Of a stretch of 64,000 nt of DNA, positions 10,319 to 19,221 are shown one piece after another. Position 1 is the stretch's first letter, and each line of letters opens with the position of its first letter. The translations under genes and the position numbers were made by a program. Origin of the DNA: Pectobacterium brasiliense (lineage in GTDB: Bacteria; Pseudomonadota; Gammaproteobacteria; Enterobacterales; Enterobacteriaceae); the NCBI RefSeq assembly GCF_016950255.1, contig NZ_JACGFN010000001.1, positions 2,604,001 to 2,668,000 of the forward strand, in the 5' to 3' direction. The notes beneath the pieces are model-generated. The model saw only the letters and a list, made by a program, of their open reading frames with translations, made no database searches and had not been told where the DNA came from.

Positions 10319-10363
10319 ACCGTCTGTTTTCTTTCCTGATACAGGCAAACAAAAACAGACGGT
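10319..10363. repeat. 12-bp inverted repeat between cdiB and the chemoreceptor gene
   Basis: ACCGTCTGTTTT (10319-10330) and its exact reverse complement (ending 10363) flank a 20-base loop, just after the stop of the chemoreceptor gene. It may terminate that gene, but no uninterrupted T run follows on the minus strand, so the role is uncertain. Confidence 0.5.
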
Positions 10364-10376
10364 GGCCATTTAACGA

Positions 10377-11996
10377 TTAGCGGGCATCGGCCAGCGCGAT
10401 ATTCTGGCGCAAGCCGGGCAGCACGTTGTCCAATTCCCTATTTTCCCTTGCGATCTGGAAACGGGAAACGGACTGTTGCAGATTAATAACCTGCTCCTGA
10501 AGTGAATTCGCCGAGGTCGCCACTTCTGATACCAAAGACGCATTCTGCTGGGTCACACCATCCATCTGATTGATGGCAATATTGATCTGCGAAATGCCGC
10601 GGCTCTGCTCGCTGGAAGCCAGCGTGATCTCATCCATGATATCGACCACTTTTTTCACATCCATCAGCACTTCGTCCATGGTGTTACCGGCGACTTCAAC
10701 CAGCCCTGCGCCCTTCTCAATGCGGCTGAGAGAATCATCGATCATGGTGCCAATTTCTTTCGCTGCCGTCGCACTGCGCGCAGCCAGCATCCGTACTTCG
10801 GAAGCCACCACCGCAAAACCTTTACCGTATTGACCCGCACGCGCAGATTCTACCGCAGCGTTCAGCGCCAGCAGGTTGGTCTGGAAGGCGATGCCGTCGA
10901 TCACACCAACAATGTCGGAGATCTTGGCAGAACTCTGCTTGATGGAACGCATGGTATCCACCACTTCGGAGACAACGTTCCCGCCGCGAGACGCAGAATT
11001 AGAGGCTTTCAGCGCCAGATCGTTGGCTTTACGCGTGTTGTCTTCGTTGTTTTTCACCGTCGACATGATCTGTTCCATGCTTGACGCGGTTTCATCCAGC
11101 GAGGCCGCCTGCTGTTCGGTTCGGCTAGAGAGATCGATGTTGCCGGAGGCAATTTCCTCAACCCCTACGCTTATCGCATCGGTTCCGTTACGCACTACGC
11201 GCACCATATTCTCCAGCCCGTCACGCATACGTTGAACCGCAGCAAACAGCTGTGCGATTTCATTTTTTCCACTGCTATCAATCTGCGCCCGCAGGTCACC
11301 TTCGGCGATACGGTCAAAGACGGAAATCGCCTGGTTCAGCGGTTTCACGATCATGTTGGTCATCACAGACCAGGCCAACGCCGCCAGCAGCAGTGCACAG
11401 GCAATCGCGCCGTACAGGATGACCTCCATCTGTTCGACACGCCCATTTGAATCCGCATAGGCTTCATCAATGCTCTTCAGCTTGAAGGCAACCAGCGCTT
11501 TAGAGGATTTATCAAACGCGGCATACAGCACTGTCGATTTCCCAGCGCGCTGGCGATATTCATCCAAATTTCCTGCGTTAAGCGCCGCAAATGCCGGATC
11601 GATAAACTCCTGCATCAGCGCATTACGTTTCTCGGCCATGTCCGAAGAAATGACTTTTTCCGCTTCGGACTGTGGGTATTTCAGGTATTCCTGCCACTTT
11701 TCACTGGCACCGTCGACCTTGCCTCTGGCGCGCCCTAGCGCGACTTTAGCTGCCTCGACATCCCCTTTCCCCATTAATGATTCGTACAGACGCAAATCCA
11801 ACCGACCACGCAACAGCAATTCTGAGCTGTCATTCAGCGCAACCAGCCCTGGCAGCACTTCCATATCGACGCGGGCAAATGATTTATTCCCTGACTGAAC
11901 GGCAATCAACCCTAACACGCCGACGAAAAGCAGTAGCGCCGCTAACGAAAACACCATCATGCTGAGTGCAGTACGGATCTTTATCTTACGAAACAT
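10377..11996 (-). CDS. Methyl-accepting chemotaxis protein
   Basis: 539 residues with the Tar/Tsr layout: a first membrane segment (about 13-32), a periplasmic four-helix-type ligand domain (about 33-190), a second membrane segment (about 192-213), a HAMP linker starting near NMIVKPL, and a cytoplasmic signalling domain with the conserved hairpin tip around IVGVIDGIAFQTNLLALNAAVESARAG. It senses a small ligand and controls CheA. It lacks the C-terminal NWETF-type pentapeptide, so it probably depends on other receptors for efficient methylation. A ribosome binding site AGGGAT precedes the ATG. The ligand cannot be read from sequence. It is monocistronic, between two unrelated minus-strand genes. 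Confidence 0.93.
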   Translation of the reverse strand: MFRKIKIRTALSMMVFSLAALLLFVGVLGLIAVQSGNKSFARVDMEVLPGLVALNDSSELLLRGRLDLRLYESLMGKGDVEAAKVALGRARGKVDGASEKWQEYLKYPQSEAEKVISSDMAEKRNALMQEFIDPAFAALNAGNLDEYRQRAGKSTVLYAAFDKSSKALVAFKLKSIDEAYADSNGRVEQMEVILYGAIACALLLAALAWSVMTNMIVKPLNQAISVFDRIAEGDLRAQIDSSGKNEIAQLFAAVQRMRDGLENMVRVVRNGTDAISVGVEEIASGNIDLSSRTEQQAASLDETASSMEQIMSTVKNNEDNTRKANDLALKASNSASRGGNVVSEVVDTMRSIKQSSAKISDIVGVIDGIAFQTNLLALNAAVESARAGQYGKGFAVVASEVRMLAARSATAAKEIGTMIDDSLSRIEKGAGLVEVAGNTMDEVLMDVKKVVDIMDEITLASSEQSRGISQINIAINQMDGVTQQNASLVSEVATSANSLQEQVINLQQSVSRFQIARENRELDNVLPGLRQNIALADAR

Positions 11997-12167
11997 AAAT
12001 TATCCCTGTGGCCTAAAATAAGAAAGGATGAGCGCCAGCTCCAGAGTAGAGCCGTTCCGTTATTTACGTAATAATCGTTATTCATTTTCCAGACGAGTGA
12101 ATTTCCACGAACTGAAATAAACTTGTTATAAAACCGTAATAAAATAAAGAAACGTATAAAGAAAACG

Positions 12168-12200
12168 ATGACCGACAGAAAGAAAATTTCTGCCGGTCAT
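12168..12200 (-). terminator. Rho-independent terminator after the alpha/beta hydrolase gene
   Basis: Eleven-base arms at 12168-12178 and 12190-12200 pair with one G-T mismatch, and a T-rich tail (CGTTTTCTTT) follows on the minus strand. It begins 7 bases after the hydrolase stop. Confidence 0.75.
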
Positions 12201-12206
12201 GAGTTT

Positions 12207-13286
12207 TTATTTTTTATTATTTTTCTGAGACGGATTCTTTTCTAAGAAACGTTGTAGCTCATCTTTATAAAACTTCGCCGACATCATGGTGCCATGTCCG
12301 CTGGTATCTTTGCTGGCAGGAATAAGGAACAACGTCGCCTGCTTAATTTTCTTAATCTCATTATCCAGAATGCCTGTTTCAATAGGATTACGCTCATCAT
12401 CCGCAGAGTTAATCACCAGAACCGGTGCCTTAATTTTATTCAGCTCCGGTGCCGCGTTATAATTTGCAGACGAGCCCCAGAGATAAATAAAGTCATTCGC
12501 ATCGCTGGTCGACGGAGCCGCAAGGCGATCTTCTACCAGTTTGTCCGCCTGTGCGCGCGTCGGCGCTTTGCTCTGATACGCGAGCGTGCCGCCAGTGGTG
12601 GCGATACTGAACATAATGCTGGCGGTTTTCAGCGTTGGCGGCTGCTGCGTGTAATTACCGTTATTCCACGTTGGATCGTTCTTGATGGATTCAATCAAGA
12701 TGCGGCGCATCATCCAGTTACGACCAGACAGCTCGTTTGGCAGCGATGCCATTGGCACCAGCGCATCCATCATGTCTGGGTATTTTTCACCCCAGAGCCA
12801 GGTTTGCATGCCACCCATGGAATATCCCATCACTAGACGCAGGTGGTTAATGCCCAACCCTTCTTTGATTAAGCGATATTGTGCCTGCACCATATCGTTA
12901 TAATCGTACTGCGGGAATTTCATCCGTAAGCCGTCTGACGGTTTGGACGATTTTCCAGAACCGATGCTCTCCGGCATGATAATAAAGTATTTGCTGCTAT
13001 CCAGCGCCTGGCCCGGCCCGAACAGCTCCCCGCCAAAACCATTTGCTAGCAGTGATTTAATCGGCTGGTTCGTTCCGTGTAACAGTAAGACAGCGGGCTT
13101 GGTTTTATCACCGATCGTGTAGTAGTGAATACGCAGATCTTTTAATTTTTCGCCGCTGTTGAAAGTAAATTCTGGCGCAATCCAGTCGCCTTCTTTGGGC
13201 TCTGGGAAATTGGCCTGTGCATGCGTTAATGGTGACAGCATTAACAGAAATGCGCCCACCACCCCTGATAGAATTCGATTAATCAT
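12207..13286 (-). CDS. Exported alpha/beta hydrolase related to the homoserine acetyltransferase fold
   Basis: 359 residues from the ATG at 13286, which has the ribosome binding site GAAGAG; the longer ATG at 13307 has none. A signal peptide ends near THAQA. The body is an alpha/beta hydrolase with the oxyanion segment LLHGTNQP, the nucleophile elbow GYSMGG, a late Asp in NSADDERNP and a His in SGHGTM, i.e. a complete Ser-Asp-His triad. The arrangement is that of MetX-like acyltransferase/hydrolases, but a periplasmic signal peptide argues against a role in methionine synthesis. The substrate is unknown. It stands alone, with its own terminator. Confidence 0.8.
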   Translation of the reverse strand: MINRILSGVVGAFLLMLSPLTHAQANFPEPKEGDWIAPEFTFNSGEKLKDLRIHYYTIGDKTKPAVLLLHGTNQPIKSLLANGFGGELFGPGQALDSSKYFIIMPESIGSGKSSKPSDGLRMKFPQYDYNDMVQAQYRLIKEGLGINHLRLVMGYSMGGMQTWLWGEKYPDMMDALVPMASLPNELSGRNWMMRRILIESIKNDPTWNNGNYTQQPPTLKTASIMFSIATTGGTLAYQSKAPTRAQADKLVEDRLAAPSTSDANDFIYLWGSSANYNAAPELNKIKAPVLVINSADDERNPIETGILDNEIKKIKQATLFLIPASKDTSGHGTMMSAKFYKDELQRFLEKNPSQKNNKK

Positions 13287-13637
13287 AAATAACTCTTCGG
13301 TAATCATGAAGTCGTGAAGCCGCGATTTTAATGTCTATTAGGAAAAATCCCAATAAACATAAGCGAACTAATAATAAAAAGAGATTATTGTCTGGTTTTT
13401 TTATTTAGCGCGAGAGATTCTACAGATAGTTTTTAATAGGATGATATTTAACGTATTCCTGTTAATCGTCCGGCTACGCAGTTCATGCTTTTCACTCGAT
13501 ATTCACGTTTATAAAAACAACAAAGCACGCTTTTTTTGCTCAAAAATATCTTGTCGGAAGGAGATCGTGTGCGGTGACACCGCACACGATTGACACAAAG
13601 CAGGGTTAAATCGGAGATGAGAATCGAGATCGGAGGA
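13287..13637. other. Intergenic stretch with a perfect 13-bp palindrome
   Basis: AT-rich sequence without a credible ORF. It carries the inverted repeat ATCGTGTGCGGTG (13564-13576) and its exact complement (13578-13590) around a single A. The hairpin is 48 bases beyond the M48 peptidase stop and may end that transcript, though no T tract follows on the minus strand. I see nothing else convincing; the hydrolase promoter should lie at 13290-13400. Confidence 0.6.
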
Positions 13638-14675
13638 TTAGTGCTTATTCATCTCGCTTTCAATGGCTTTCAGCCGCTCATCCATATCCGGGTGCGTACT
13701 CAGCCAGTCAGGTAAATCCAGCGAATCAATTTCATCATGGCTACGGTCGTTATTGATCAACGCCCGATACATCGCCTGCATCGACTGAAGCGAACGCCCT
13801 TGCTGCTGCATTTCTGCTATTGCCCATGTGTCAGCTTCCCGTTCCATAGCGCGAGAAAACTGCATCTCGTTGATAAAGGCAGCAGACTGCAACAAAGTAT
13901 CCCCCACGCCGCTGACATCTCCCGTCATCCACATGAACGTCAGCGATACCAGCGATGAACGCACCACCATGCGCATTGGGTGGCGATAGGCGTGGTGTCC
14001 CATTTCATGCAGCATCACCGCGGCCAACTCGTTGTCATTTTTCGCCAGCGTCACCAGATCGTCACTGATAATCAGCGTGCCATCTGCCAGCATAAAAGCA
14101 TTCGGCCCGATAGGCGCAGACATGATCTCCAGACGCAGTGGCGTTTTGTCTTCTCGCATGTCCGCGGGCATAACCTGTTGAAACAGCGTTTGCATCGCCT
14201 GCTGGCGCTCAACAGGCAGTTCAGAAGGCTTAAAATCACTGTGCCGTAACAGCTTTAGCGTATTTTGCCCCAGTTGCTGTTCAATAGCGCTAGGCATCCG
14301 TAGCGCCAGCGCGGAACTTGCCCACGGCAGTACCACGTAAACGTAGTTTATGACGAGCAAGACTGTGGCGAGTAGCGTGAGAATGACGCCACGCTTATGG
14401 CGTTCCAGACGATGGACAAGTCCTGGGCGGCGTCGTGCGGAATACCACGTGCGAAAAGCGGGATCGTCGGCAGGAACAAAGCGACCACCGTCAGGAAAGG
14501 TGAGCGTTAGAGGAATCGAGCCCAGCGCATCGGAAACCGTGACCTGCTCTAACGCAAATGTCGTATTCGATGACCCAGTGTTCAACACCATCATCGAACC
14601 GTTGTCCGTTAAATGAAGAGAAGCGGCCACGCGGGCCGCCAATCCGGGGTATTGATAATGCCCCTCAATATTCAT
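13638..14675 (-). CDS. Membrane-anchored M48 family metallopeptidase
   Basis: 345 residues. The zinc motif HEMGH sits at 223-227, with a downstream EREAD supplying the third ligand region, as in M48 (HtpX/Ste24/BepA-like) peptidases. A single strong membrane segment lies near 93-115. The N-terminal 90 residues form a separate domain of unknown role and the catalytic domain is C-terminal. It is 9 bases downstream of yjgN, so the two are almost certainly one operon, suggesting joint function in envelope protein quality control or processing of a membrane partner. It is not an HtpX orthologue, which has a different membrane layout. The substrate is unknown. Confidence 0.88.
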   Translation of the reverse strand: MNIEGHYQYPGLAARVAASLHLTDNGSMMVLNTGSSNTTFALEQVTVSDALGSIPLTLTFPDGGRFVPADDPAFRTWYSARRRPGLVHRLERHKRGVILTLLATVLLVINYVYVVLPWASSALALRMPSAIEQQLGQNTLKLLRHSDFKPSELPVERQQAMQTLFQQVMPADMREDKTPLRLEIMSAPIGPNAFMLADGTLIISDDLVTLAKNDNELAAVMLHEMGHHAYRHPMRMVVRSSLVSLTFMWMTGDVSGVGDTLLQSAAFINEMQFSRAMEREADTWAIAEMQQQGRSLQSMQAMYRALINNDRSHDEIDSLDLPDWLSTHPDMDERLKAIESEMNKH

Positions 14676-14684
14676 ATTCCTGCC

Positions 14685-15866
14685 TTAGAGACCGACACCC
14701 AAATCGAGCGCCTGCACGGCTTCTTCAGCCAGTGCGCTGTTTGCTGTGTCCTGATGAGCCTGAACATGCAGCAGTGCCAGATCGCCTTCAACCGCTGTCG
14801 CATTCGCGATATAGCGTGCGTGACGAATCTCTGCCACCGGTGCTGCCCAACCCAAAGAGAAAATAGTGATCAGGCTATTGGTTATCAGCAGCCCCATGTA
14901 AGACAGGGTTTGCATGGAAGAGTGTAATTTCACACCACCATTCAGCGTCGTCTGGTTAAACAGATAATTACGCTGTGCGACCACCAGATAACTGCTGGAA
15001 ACCAGAACACCCAGCAGCGCCACAACGAACATCATGATCATATTGAAGAAGTTGCTCAGCATCATCATCAGTATGAGATCTTCATTTCCGCCGCCCATCA
15101 TAATAGTTTGGAACAGCGTGAAAAAGAATGAGCTCATGAATGACAGCGCGGCGATCAAGAAAGGAACAAAAATCAGCAGGCTAATCAGGGCGAACTTAAT
15201 AAACACCGCTTTTGCCAATTCTGCTTTAAACGCTGTTTTGCCGAAGAACAGGTTATTAACATAGAAATCGAGCTGCATCATTTTCATGATGCCATTCACC
15301 GCGGCAAATCCCGGAATAGCAACTGCCAATACAATGAATCCAATCAGAATCGGGCTATCGCTCTGCGAGCCAATCAACAGTGCTACAGCCAACACGGCAT
15401 AAAAAGCCAGTAACAACAGAATAGGACAAAGCAACAACACCCAATACGCGCGGCCCGTCTGGCAGTGATAGTTAAAACGAATACCACGATAACTGGACAT
15501 AATGGCATTATAACGCCAGTTGCGAATCACGATAATCGGAATCAATGCCGCAAATGCCAATGCGAGAATAGTTCCTAACGTCGGTGAAATCGCTAATACG
15601 ATATAAAATAGAACAATACCGGCTATAACCAGCAAACGCCCTTTGAGAATCTGAATGGGATCCGCATGGTAATCAAAACGGTCACCGTTAATTTCTGTAT
15701 TGCCGTAAAAATAACGGCGGCGGCGCACGGTCGCCCAGGCAGAGTAAATACCTAAGGTGATGACCGTTAATAATGCATTCACCAGCCAAATTGCAAAATA
15801 TTCCCCAGCCTTACCATGAAACTGCACGCGATGCTGCGCGCTATTTTCTGAAGTATTGATAGTCAT
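14685..15866 (-). CDS. yjgN: DUF898 inner-membrane protein YjgN
   Basis: 393 residues, close to the length of E. coli YjgN, with many hydrophobic helices and repeated aromatic-rich GIYSAWATVRRRRYFYGNT-type segments typical of DUF898. Its function is unknown in the family. It lies next to yjgM, as in E. coli, and forms a two-gene operon with the M48 peptidase. The start ATG at 15866 follows an AGGAT ribosome binding site. The sequence predicts an integral inner-membrane protein without catalytic motifs; a transport or scaffold role would be speculation. Confidence 0.88.
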   Translation of the reverse strand: MTINTSENSAQHRVQFHGKAGEYFAIWLVNALLTVITLGIYSAWATVRRRRYFYGNTEINGDRFDYHADPIQILKGRLLVIAGIVLFYIVLAISPTLGTILALAFAALIPIIVIRNWRYNAIMSSYRGIRFNYHCQTGRAYWVLLLCPILLLLAFYAVLAVALLIGSQSDSPILIGFIVLAVAIPGFAAVNGIMKMMQLDFYVNNLFFGKTAFKAELAKAVFIKFALISLLIFVPFLIAALSFMSSFFFTLFQTIMMGGGNEDLILMMMLSNFFNMIMMFVVALLGVLVSSSYLVVAQRNYLFNQTTLNGGVKLHSSMQTLSYMGLLITNSLITIFSLGWAAPVAEIRHARYIANATAVEGDLALLHVQAHQDTANSALAEEAVQALDLGVGL

Positions 15867-16290
15867 AGACCTTTCATCCTAAAAGAAATAAGCCTCATAA
15901 ACGCTTCATTCGATACGTTATTGGCATACAAAAAGCGGCTTATTTAAGCATGTCTTGTTAACGACAACAATAAAAGTTAACAGTAATTAAACAACTGCAT
16001 AGTCTTATAAATCGTAAGGAATAGCGCTACCTAAATAGTTATATCTTAAGAGATTGCAGGAAATTTTACTTATATCTTAGATAATTCGAGCTCCAGAGTG
16101 TCATCTTATGGCTTTAACAGTAGAAAATGCTGGCGCGTTAGTGTGGATATGGAATAAAAATCACCGCAGATACCACGCGAAGAACAGCAGGAAGAACGGG
16201 TATAGACGTTGCATCAATGTGGTCTGAAATGGTATTACAATCGGCCAGGATCATTCCCCCTCGTAAACCGTAAGAGCAAGAGTACGTATT
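15867..16290. other. Divergent promoter region between yjgN and yjgM
   Basis: 424 bases, AT-rich, with no credible coding sequence. Two GTTAAC hexamers (15957-15962 and 15976-15981) are spaced 19 bases apart. It must contain the yjgN and yjgM promoters; I cannot place them reliably and see no structured RNA or repeat. Confidence 0.5.
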
Positions 16291-16794
16291 ATGACAACCG
16301 CGACCTCCGCCAATCTTCAGGTACGCCCAATCACTGCGCGAGACGATGCCGCTATCGCTCAGGTCATCCGTCAGGTTTCTGCTGAATTTGGTTTGACGGC
16401 TGATAAAGGCTACACCGTTTCCGATCCTAATTTGGACGCGCTGTTTGCCCTCTATAGCCAACCGAAAAGTGCCTATTGGGTAGTTGAATATGAAGGCAGC
16501 GTGGTGGGCGGTGGCGGCATTGCCCCACTGGTCGCAGGTGAAGAAGATGTCTGTGAATTACAGAAAATGTATTTCCTACCCGTCGTGCGGGGAAAAGGGC
16601 TGGCACGTCAGTTGGCGATACAGGCGCTTGATTTTGCGCGTCAGCACGGCTTTCGCCGCTGCTATCTGGAAACAACCGGCCACCTGACCAGCGCGATCCG
16701 ACTGTATGAGTCACTGGGCTTCGAGCTGATTCCCCACTCAATGGGTAACACGGGCCACACCGACTGTGAAGTGACGATGTTGAAGACACTGTAA
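16291..16794 (+). CDS. yjgM: GNAT acetyltransferase (YjgM/OatA)
   Basis: 167 residues, a single GNAT domain. The acetyl-CoA binding loop [10 protein letters not shown] is near 104-113 and the C-terminal [10 protein letters not shown] strand is typical of the fold. The sequence closely matches E. coli YjgM, and synteny with yjgN on one side and rraB-argI on the other supports this. E. coli YjgM is reported as an O-acetylserine-related acetyltransferase; I infer only acetyl transfer to a small molecule or amino acid here. It is convergent with rraB, and the two share a bidirectional terminator. Confidence 0.88.
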   Translation: MTTATSANLQVRPITARDDAAIAQVIRQVSAEFGLTADKGYTVSDPNLDALFALYSQPKSAYWVVEYEGSVVGGGGIAPLVAGEEDVCELQKMYFLPVVRGKGLARQLAIQALDFARQHGFRRCYLETTGHLTSAIRLYESLGFELIPHSMGNTGHTDCEVTMLKTL

Positions 16795-16834
16795 TTAGCT
16801 GAAAGTACGGTAATCACGCGTTGTCATTCCGAAT

Positions 16835-16866
16835 AAAAAACGCCGCAGGGGTTCCGGCGGCATTTT
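16835..16866. terminator. Bidirectional terminator between yjgM and rraB
   Basis: A GC-rich hairpin (GCCGC/GCGGC core) is bounded by AAAAAA on the left and a TTTT tract on the right, so it can act for both converging genes. Arms at about 16841-16846 and 16855-16861. Confidence 0.75.
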
Positions 16867-16903
16867 CAGTGAGGCGTGTTCTTTCGAGTGAATGACTCAA
16901 TAA

Positions 16904-17329
16904 TTAGTGGCGCTTGCCGTCATCATCTTCATCATAAAAATCTTCATCATCCCCGTCTTCTTCGCCTTCACCATCTGGATCTTCGAAGTAGGTGCCCCAG
17001 CCGTCGTAATTCACGCCGTGGCGTTCTGCCAGAGCCAGCAGTTGCTCTACCTGCGCGTCGATTATCTCCGCCTTCAGCGCAACTTCACTGATAGCATCGC
17101 AGCACATCAGCAACACACCATCTTCCACTTCCAGTTCTTCCGCATCCGTCACTTCATAACCCAACTTGAAGGCTTCTACAGCGACTTTTTCCAACACTTC
17201 AAACTTCTCAGCAGAGAAATGGTGTTCAATGGTATAGAGCGCGTCAGGATCGCTGCCATCATCCAGCAGTTCTTCAATGATCAGGCGTGTCTCTTCCCGT
17301 TGCTCTTCCAGTAATTCGCGGTTTGCCAT
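16904..17329 (-). CDS. rraB: Ribonuclease E inhibitor RraB
   Basis: 141 residues, strongly acidic, with an Asp/Glu-rich tail as in E. coli RraB. The start [22 protein letters not shown] and the core [13 protein letters not shown] match the family closely. RraB binds the C-terminal scaffold half of RNase E and changes degradosome composition and RNA cleavage. It is divergent from argI and convergent with yjgM, the same arrangement as E. coli. Start ATG at 17329; no alternative is needed. Confidence 0.95.
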   Translation of the reverse strand: MANRELLEEQREETRLIIEELLDDGSDPDALYTIEHHFSAEKFEVLEKVAVEAFKLGYEVTDAEELEVEDGVLLMCCDAISEVALKAEIIDAQVEQLLALAERHGVNYDGWGTYFEDPDGEGEEDGDDEDFYDEDDDGKRH

Positions 17330-17419
17330 GCCTCAGTCCTCATTAAACGACGTAATATTACTTATTGTCCCACAGCCCTGCGGCTTGCTCCACCACAAAG
17401 TTTGATATCACCACTTGAA

Positions 17420-17458
17420 TTTGAATAATTACACATATAAAGTGAATTTTAATTCAAC
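17420..17458. promoter_or_regulatory. Paired ARG boxes (ArgR operator) upstream of argI
   Basis: TGAATTTTAATTCA at 17443-17456 matches the core of the ARG box consensus exactly on both arms. A weaker box TGAATAATTACACA lies at 17422-17435, so two 18-bp boxes are separated by about 3 bp, the usual ArgR hexamer geometry. The pair is 33 bases upstream of the chosen argI start and should repress it with arginine. Confidence 0.85.
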
Positions 17459-17490
17459 CAATGGTGTTGAGCCACATGGAGAGGTACATC

Positions 17491-18498
17491 ATGCAACCGT
17501 TCTATAAGCGTCACTTTTTAAGGTTAATGGATTTTACACCCGCAGAAATTGCCCATCTTTTAGCCCTGTCAACGAAGCTGAAAGCCGATAAAAAAAACGG
17601 GACAGAAGCCCGACGTCTGCAAGGCAAAAACATCGCACTCATCTTCGAAAAAGATTCGACTCGTACTCGCTGCTCTTTCGAAGTTGCTGCATACGATCAG
17701 GGCGCGCAAGTGACCTACCTCGGCCCAAGCGGCAGCCAAATCGGCCATAAAGAATCCATCAAGGATACTGCACGCGTACTGGGAAGAATGTACGACGGCA
17801 TTCAATATCGCGGCTACGGCCAGCAAATTGTCGAAACGCTGGCACAATACGCTGGCGTTCCGGTCTGGAACGGGCTGACGAATAAATTCCATCCTACGCA
17901 GCTGCTGGCGGACCTTCTGACAATGCAGGAGCATTTGCCGGGTAAACCACTGTCAGAGATGACACTCGTCTATGTCGGTGATGCACGCAACAACATGGGT
18001 AACACCATGCTGGAAGCGGCGGCGCTGACCGGGCTGGATTTACGCCTCGTTGCGCCAAAAGCCTGCTGGCCGGATGCCGGTCTGGTGGCTGAGTGTCAGG
18101 CGGCGGCAGAACAAACCGGCGGCAGCATTACGCTAACGGAAGATATCGCCACGGGCGTCGCGGGCGCAGATTTCATTTATACCGACGTCTGGGTTTCTAT
18201 GGGGGAACCGAAAGAAACCTGGAAAGAGCGTATCGCGCTGCTGAAACCGTATCAGGTGAACATGGCAATGATCGCCGCGACGGGTAATCCGCAGGTGAAG
18301 TTCCTGCACTGTCTGCCCGCGTTCCACGATGATCAGACGACGATGGGCCAACAAATGGCGGAGCAATATGGTCTGCACGGTGGAATGGAAGTCACGGATG
18401 AGGTCTTTGAATCCGCGCACAGCATCGTGTTCGATCAGGCGGAAAACCGCATGCACACCATCAAAGCAGTGATGGTCGCCACGCTGGTACAGGATTAA
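17491..18498 (+). CDS. argI: Ornithine carbamoyltransferase
   Basis: 335 residues from the ATG at 17491, preceded by GGAGAGG; the frame extends to 17461, but the homologous start is at [17 protein letters not shown]. It catalyses carbamoyl phosphate plus ornithine to citrulline in arginine synthesis, as a cytoplasmic trimer. The carbamoyl-phosphate motif STRTR, the HPTQ loop, and the ornithine-side FLHCLP motif are all present. It is very close to E. coli ArgI/ArgF over its entire length. It is expected to be repressed through the ARG boxes just upstream. Neighbours rraB, yjgM and yjgN match E. coli. Confidence 0.97.
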   Translation: MQPFYKRHFLRLMDFTPAEIAHLLALSTKLKADKKNGTEARRLQGKNIALIFEKDSTRTRCSFEVAAYDQGAQVTYLGPSGSQIGHKESIKDTARVLGRMYDGIQYRGYGQQIVETLAQYAGVPVWNGLTNKFHPTQLLADLLTMQEHLPGKPLSEMTLVYVGDARNNMGNTMLEAAALTGLDLRLVAPKACWPDAGLVAECQAAAEQTGGSITLTEDIATGVAGADFIYTDVWVSMGEPKETWKERIALLKPYQVNMAMIAATGNPQVKFLHCLPAFHDDQTTMGQQMAEQYGLHGGMEVTDEVFESAHSIVFDQAENRMHTIKAVMVATLVQD

Positions 18499-18504
18499 GG
18501 TTTA

Positions 18505-18549
18505 GCCTGCCTTTGATGTGTTTTAAAAACAGATCAGAGGTAGGCAGGC
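18505..18549. repeat. Inverted repeat between argI and the regulator pair
   Basis: GCCTGCCT (18505-18512) and AGGCAGGC (18542-18549) form an 8-bp stem around a 29-base loop, between converging argI and the LuxR-like gene. It may serve as a weak terminator for either; there is no T run. Confidence 0.45.
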
Positions 18550-18551
18550 CC

Positions 18552-19217
18552 TCAGGTAATCGACACATGCCCTTTTATCAGAAAAAAAGGAGGAATGTAG
18601 TTATCCCATCCTTTTTGGTTGCAGTGCTGGATCAAGGCGGCGCTGTTTGCCACACCTGTTTTATCGCAGCAACGCGTTATCCTGTTACGAAGCGCTGAAG
18701 AACTGATACCGAGTATGTCCGGAATACGGTTCTGCTTCACCCCGCTCTGCAGCAAAAGAACGACTTCCCACTCTTTGTCTGTAAAAATATTTGCCGGTCG
18801 GGTGAACACAACGGGCTTCCTTTCGCATGGCGTAAGAAAGGTTGAAAAGTAAACATTGGTGATTTCTATGTAAGTGCAAACAATACCGTCATTGCCATCA
18901 TTGAGCCGCCAAGGACGCTTCTCCACCAGAAAAGACCTGAGCCTATTCCGTCTTCCGTAATCAAATGTTTTAAGGACGACACTCATTTCATTTGTGGTCA
19001 ATATTTTTTGGTCGTCATACAGTACACGGTCATAGTGCTCGCTGACATCGGGCGTTAAGTCAGTGTCGATACAGCCTAAAAGTTTATTTTCTGTTACGCC
19101 GAAATACTGACATACCATCTTATTGCCATAAACATACTGGGAGTTTCTATCCTTTATTGCCCAGCCAAATAAAGAGTTATTAAAGTAATACTCAACAGGA
19201 GTCAAATCTGGATCCAT
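18552..19217 (-). CDS. PAS-like sensor/LuxR-type HTH regulator (second of a tandem pair)
   Basis: 221 residues. The N-terminal part (about 10-120) has a PAS-like opening (FGWAIKDRNSQYVYGNKMVCQYFG). The C-terminal part (about 140-205) begins IFTDKEWEVVLLLQSGVKQNRIPDI and has the size and pattern of a LuxR/GerE four-helix DNA-binding domain, although the canonical LuxR residues are partly divergent. It ends in the shared signature DNYIPPFFLIKGHVSI. It lies 4 bases downstream of its paralogue and is likely cotranscribed. The predicted role is a cytoplasmic regulator responding to a small ligand or redox state; the target genes are unknown. Divergence of the HTH leaves DNA binding unproven. Confidence 0.75.
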   Translation of the reverse strand: MDPDLTPVEYYFNNSLFGWAIKDRNSQYVYGNKMVCQYFGVTENKLLGCIDTDLTPDVSEHYDRVLYDDQKILTTNEMSVVLKTFDYGRRNRLRSFLVEKRPWRLNDGNDGIVCTYIEITNVYFSTFLTPCERKPVVFTRPANIFTDKEWEVVLLLQSGVKQNRIPDILGISSSALRNRITRCCDKTGVANSAALIQHCNQKGWDNYIPPFFLIKGHVSIT

Positions 19218-19221
19218 CAGT

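Noticed and set aside
16138..16461. 107-codon minus-strand frame overlapping the start of yjgM
   Set aside because: It overlaps a conserved gene in antisense and has no recognisable product or start signal.
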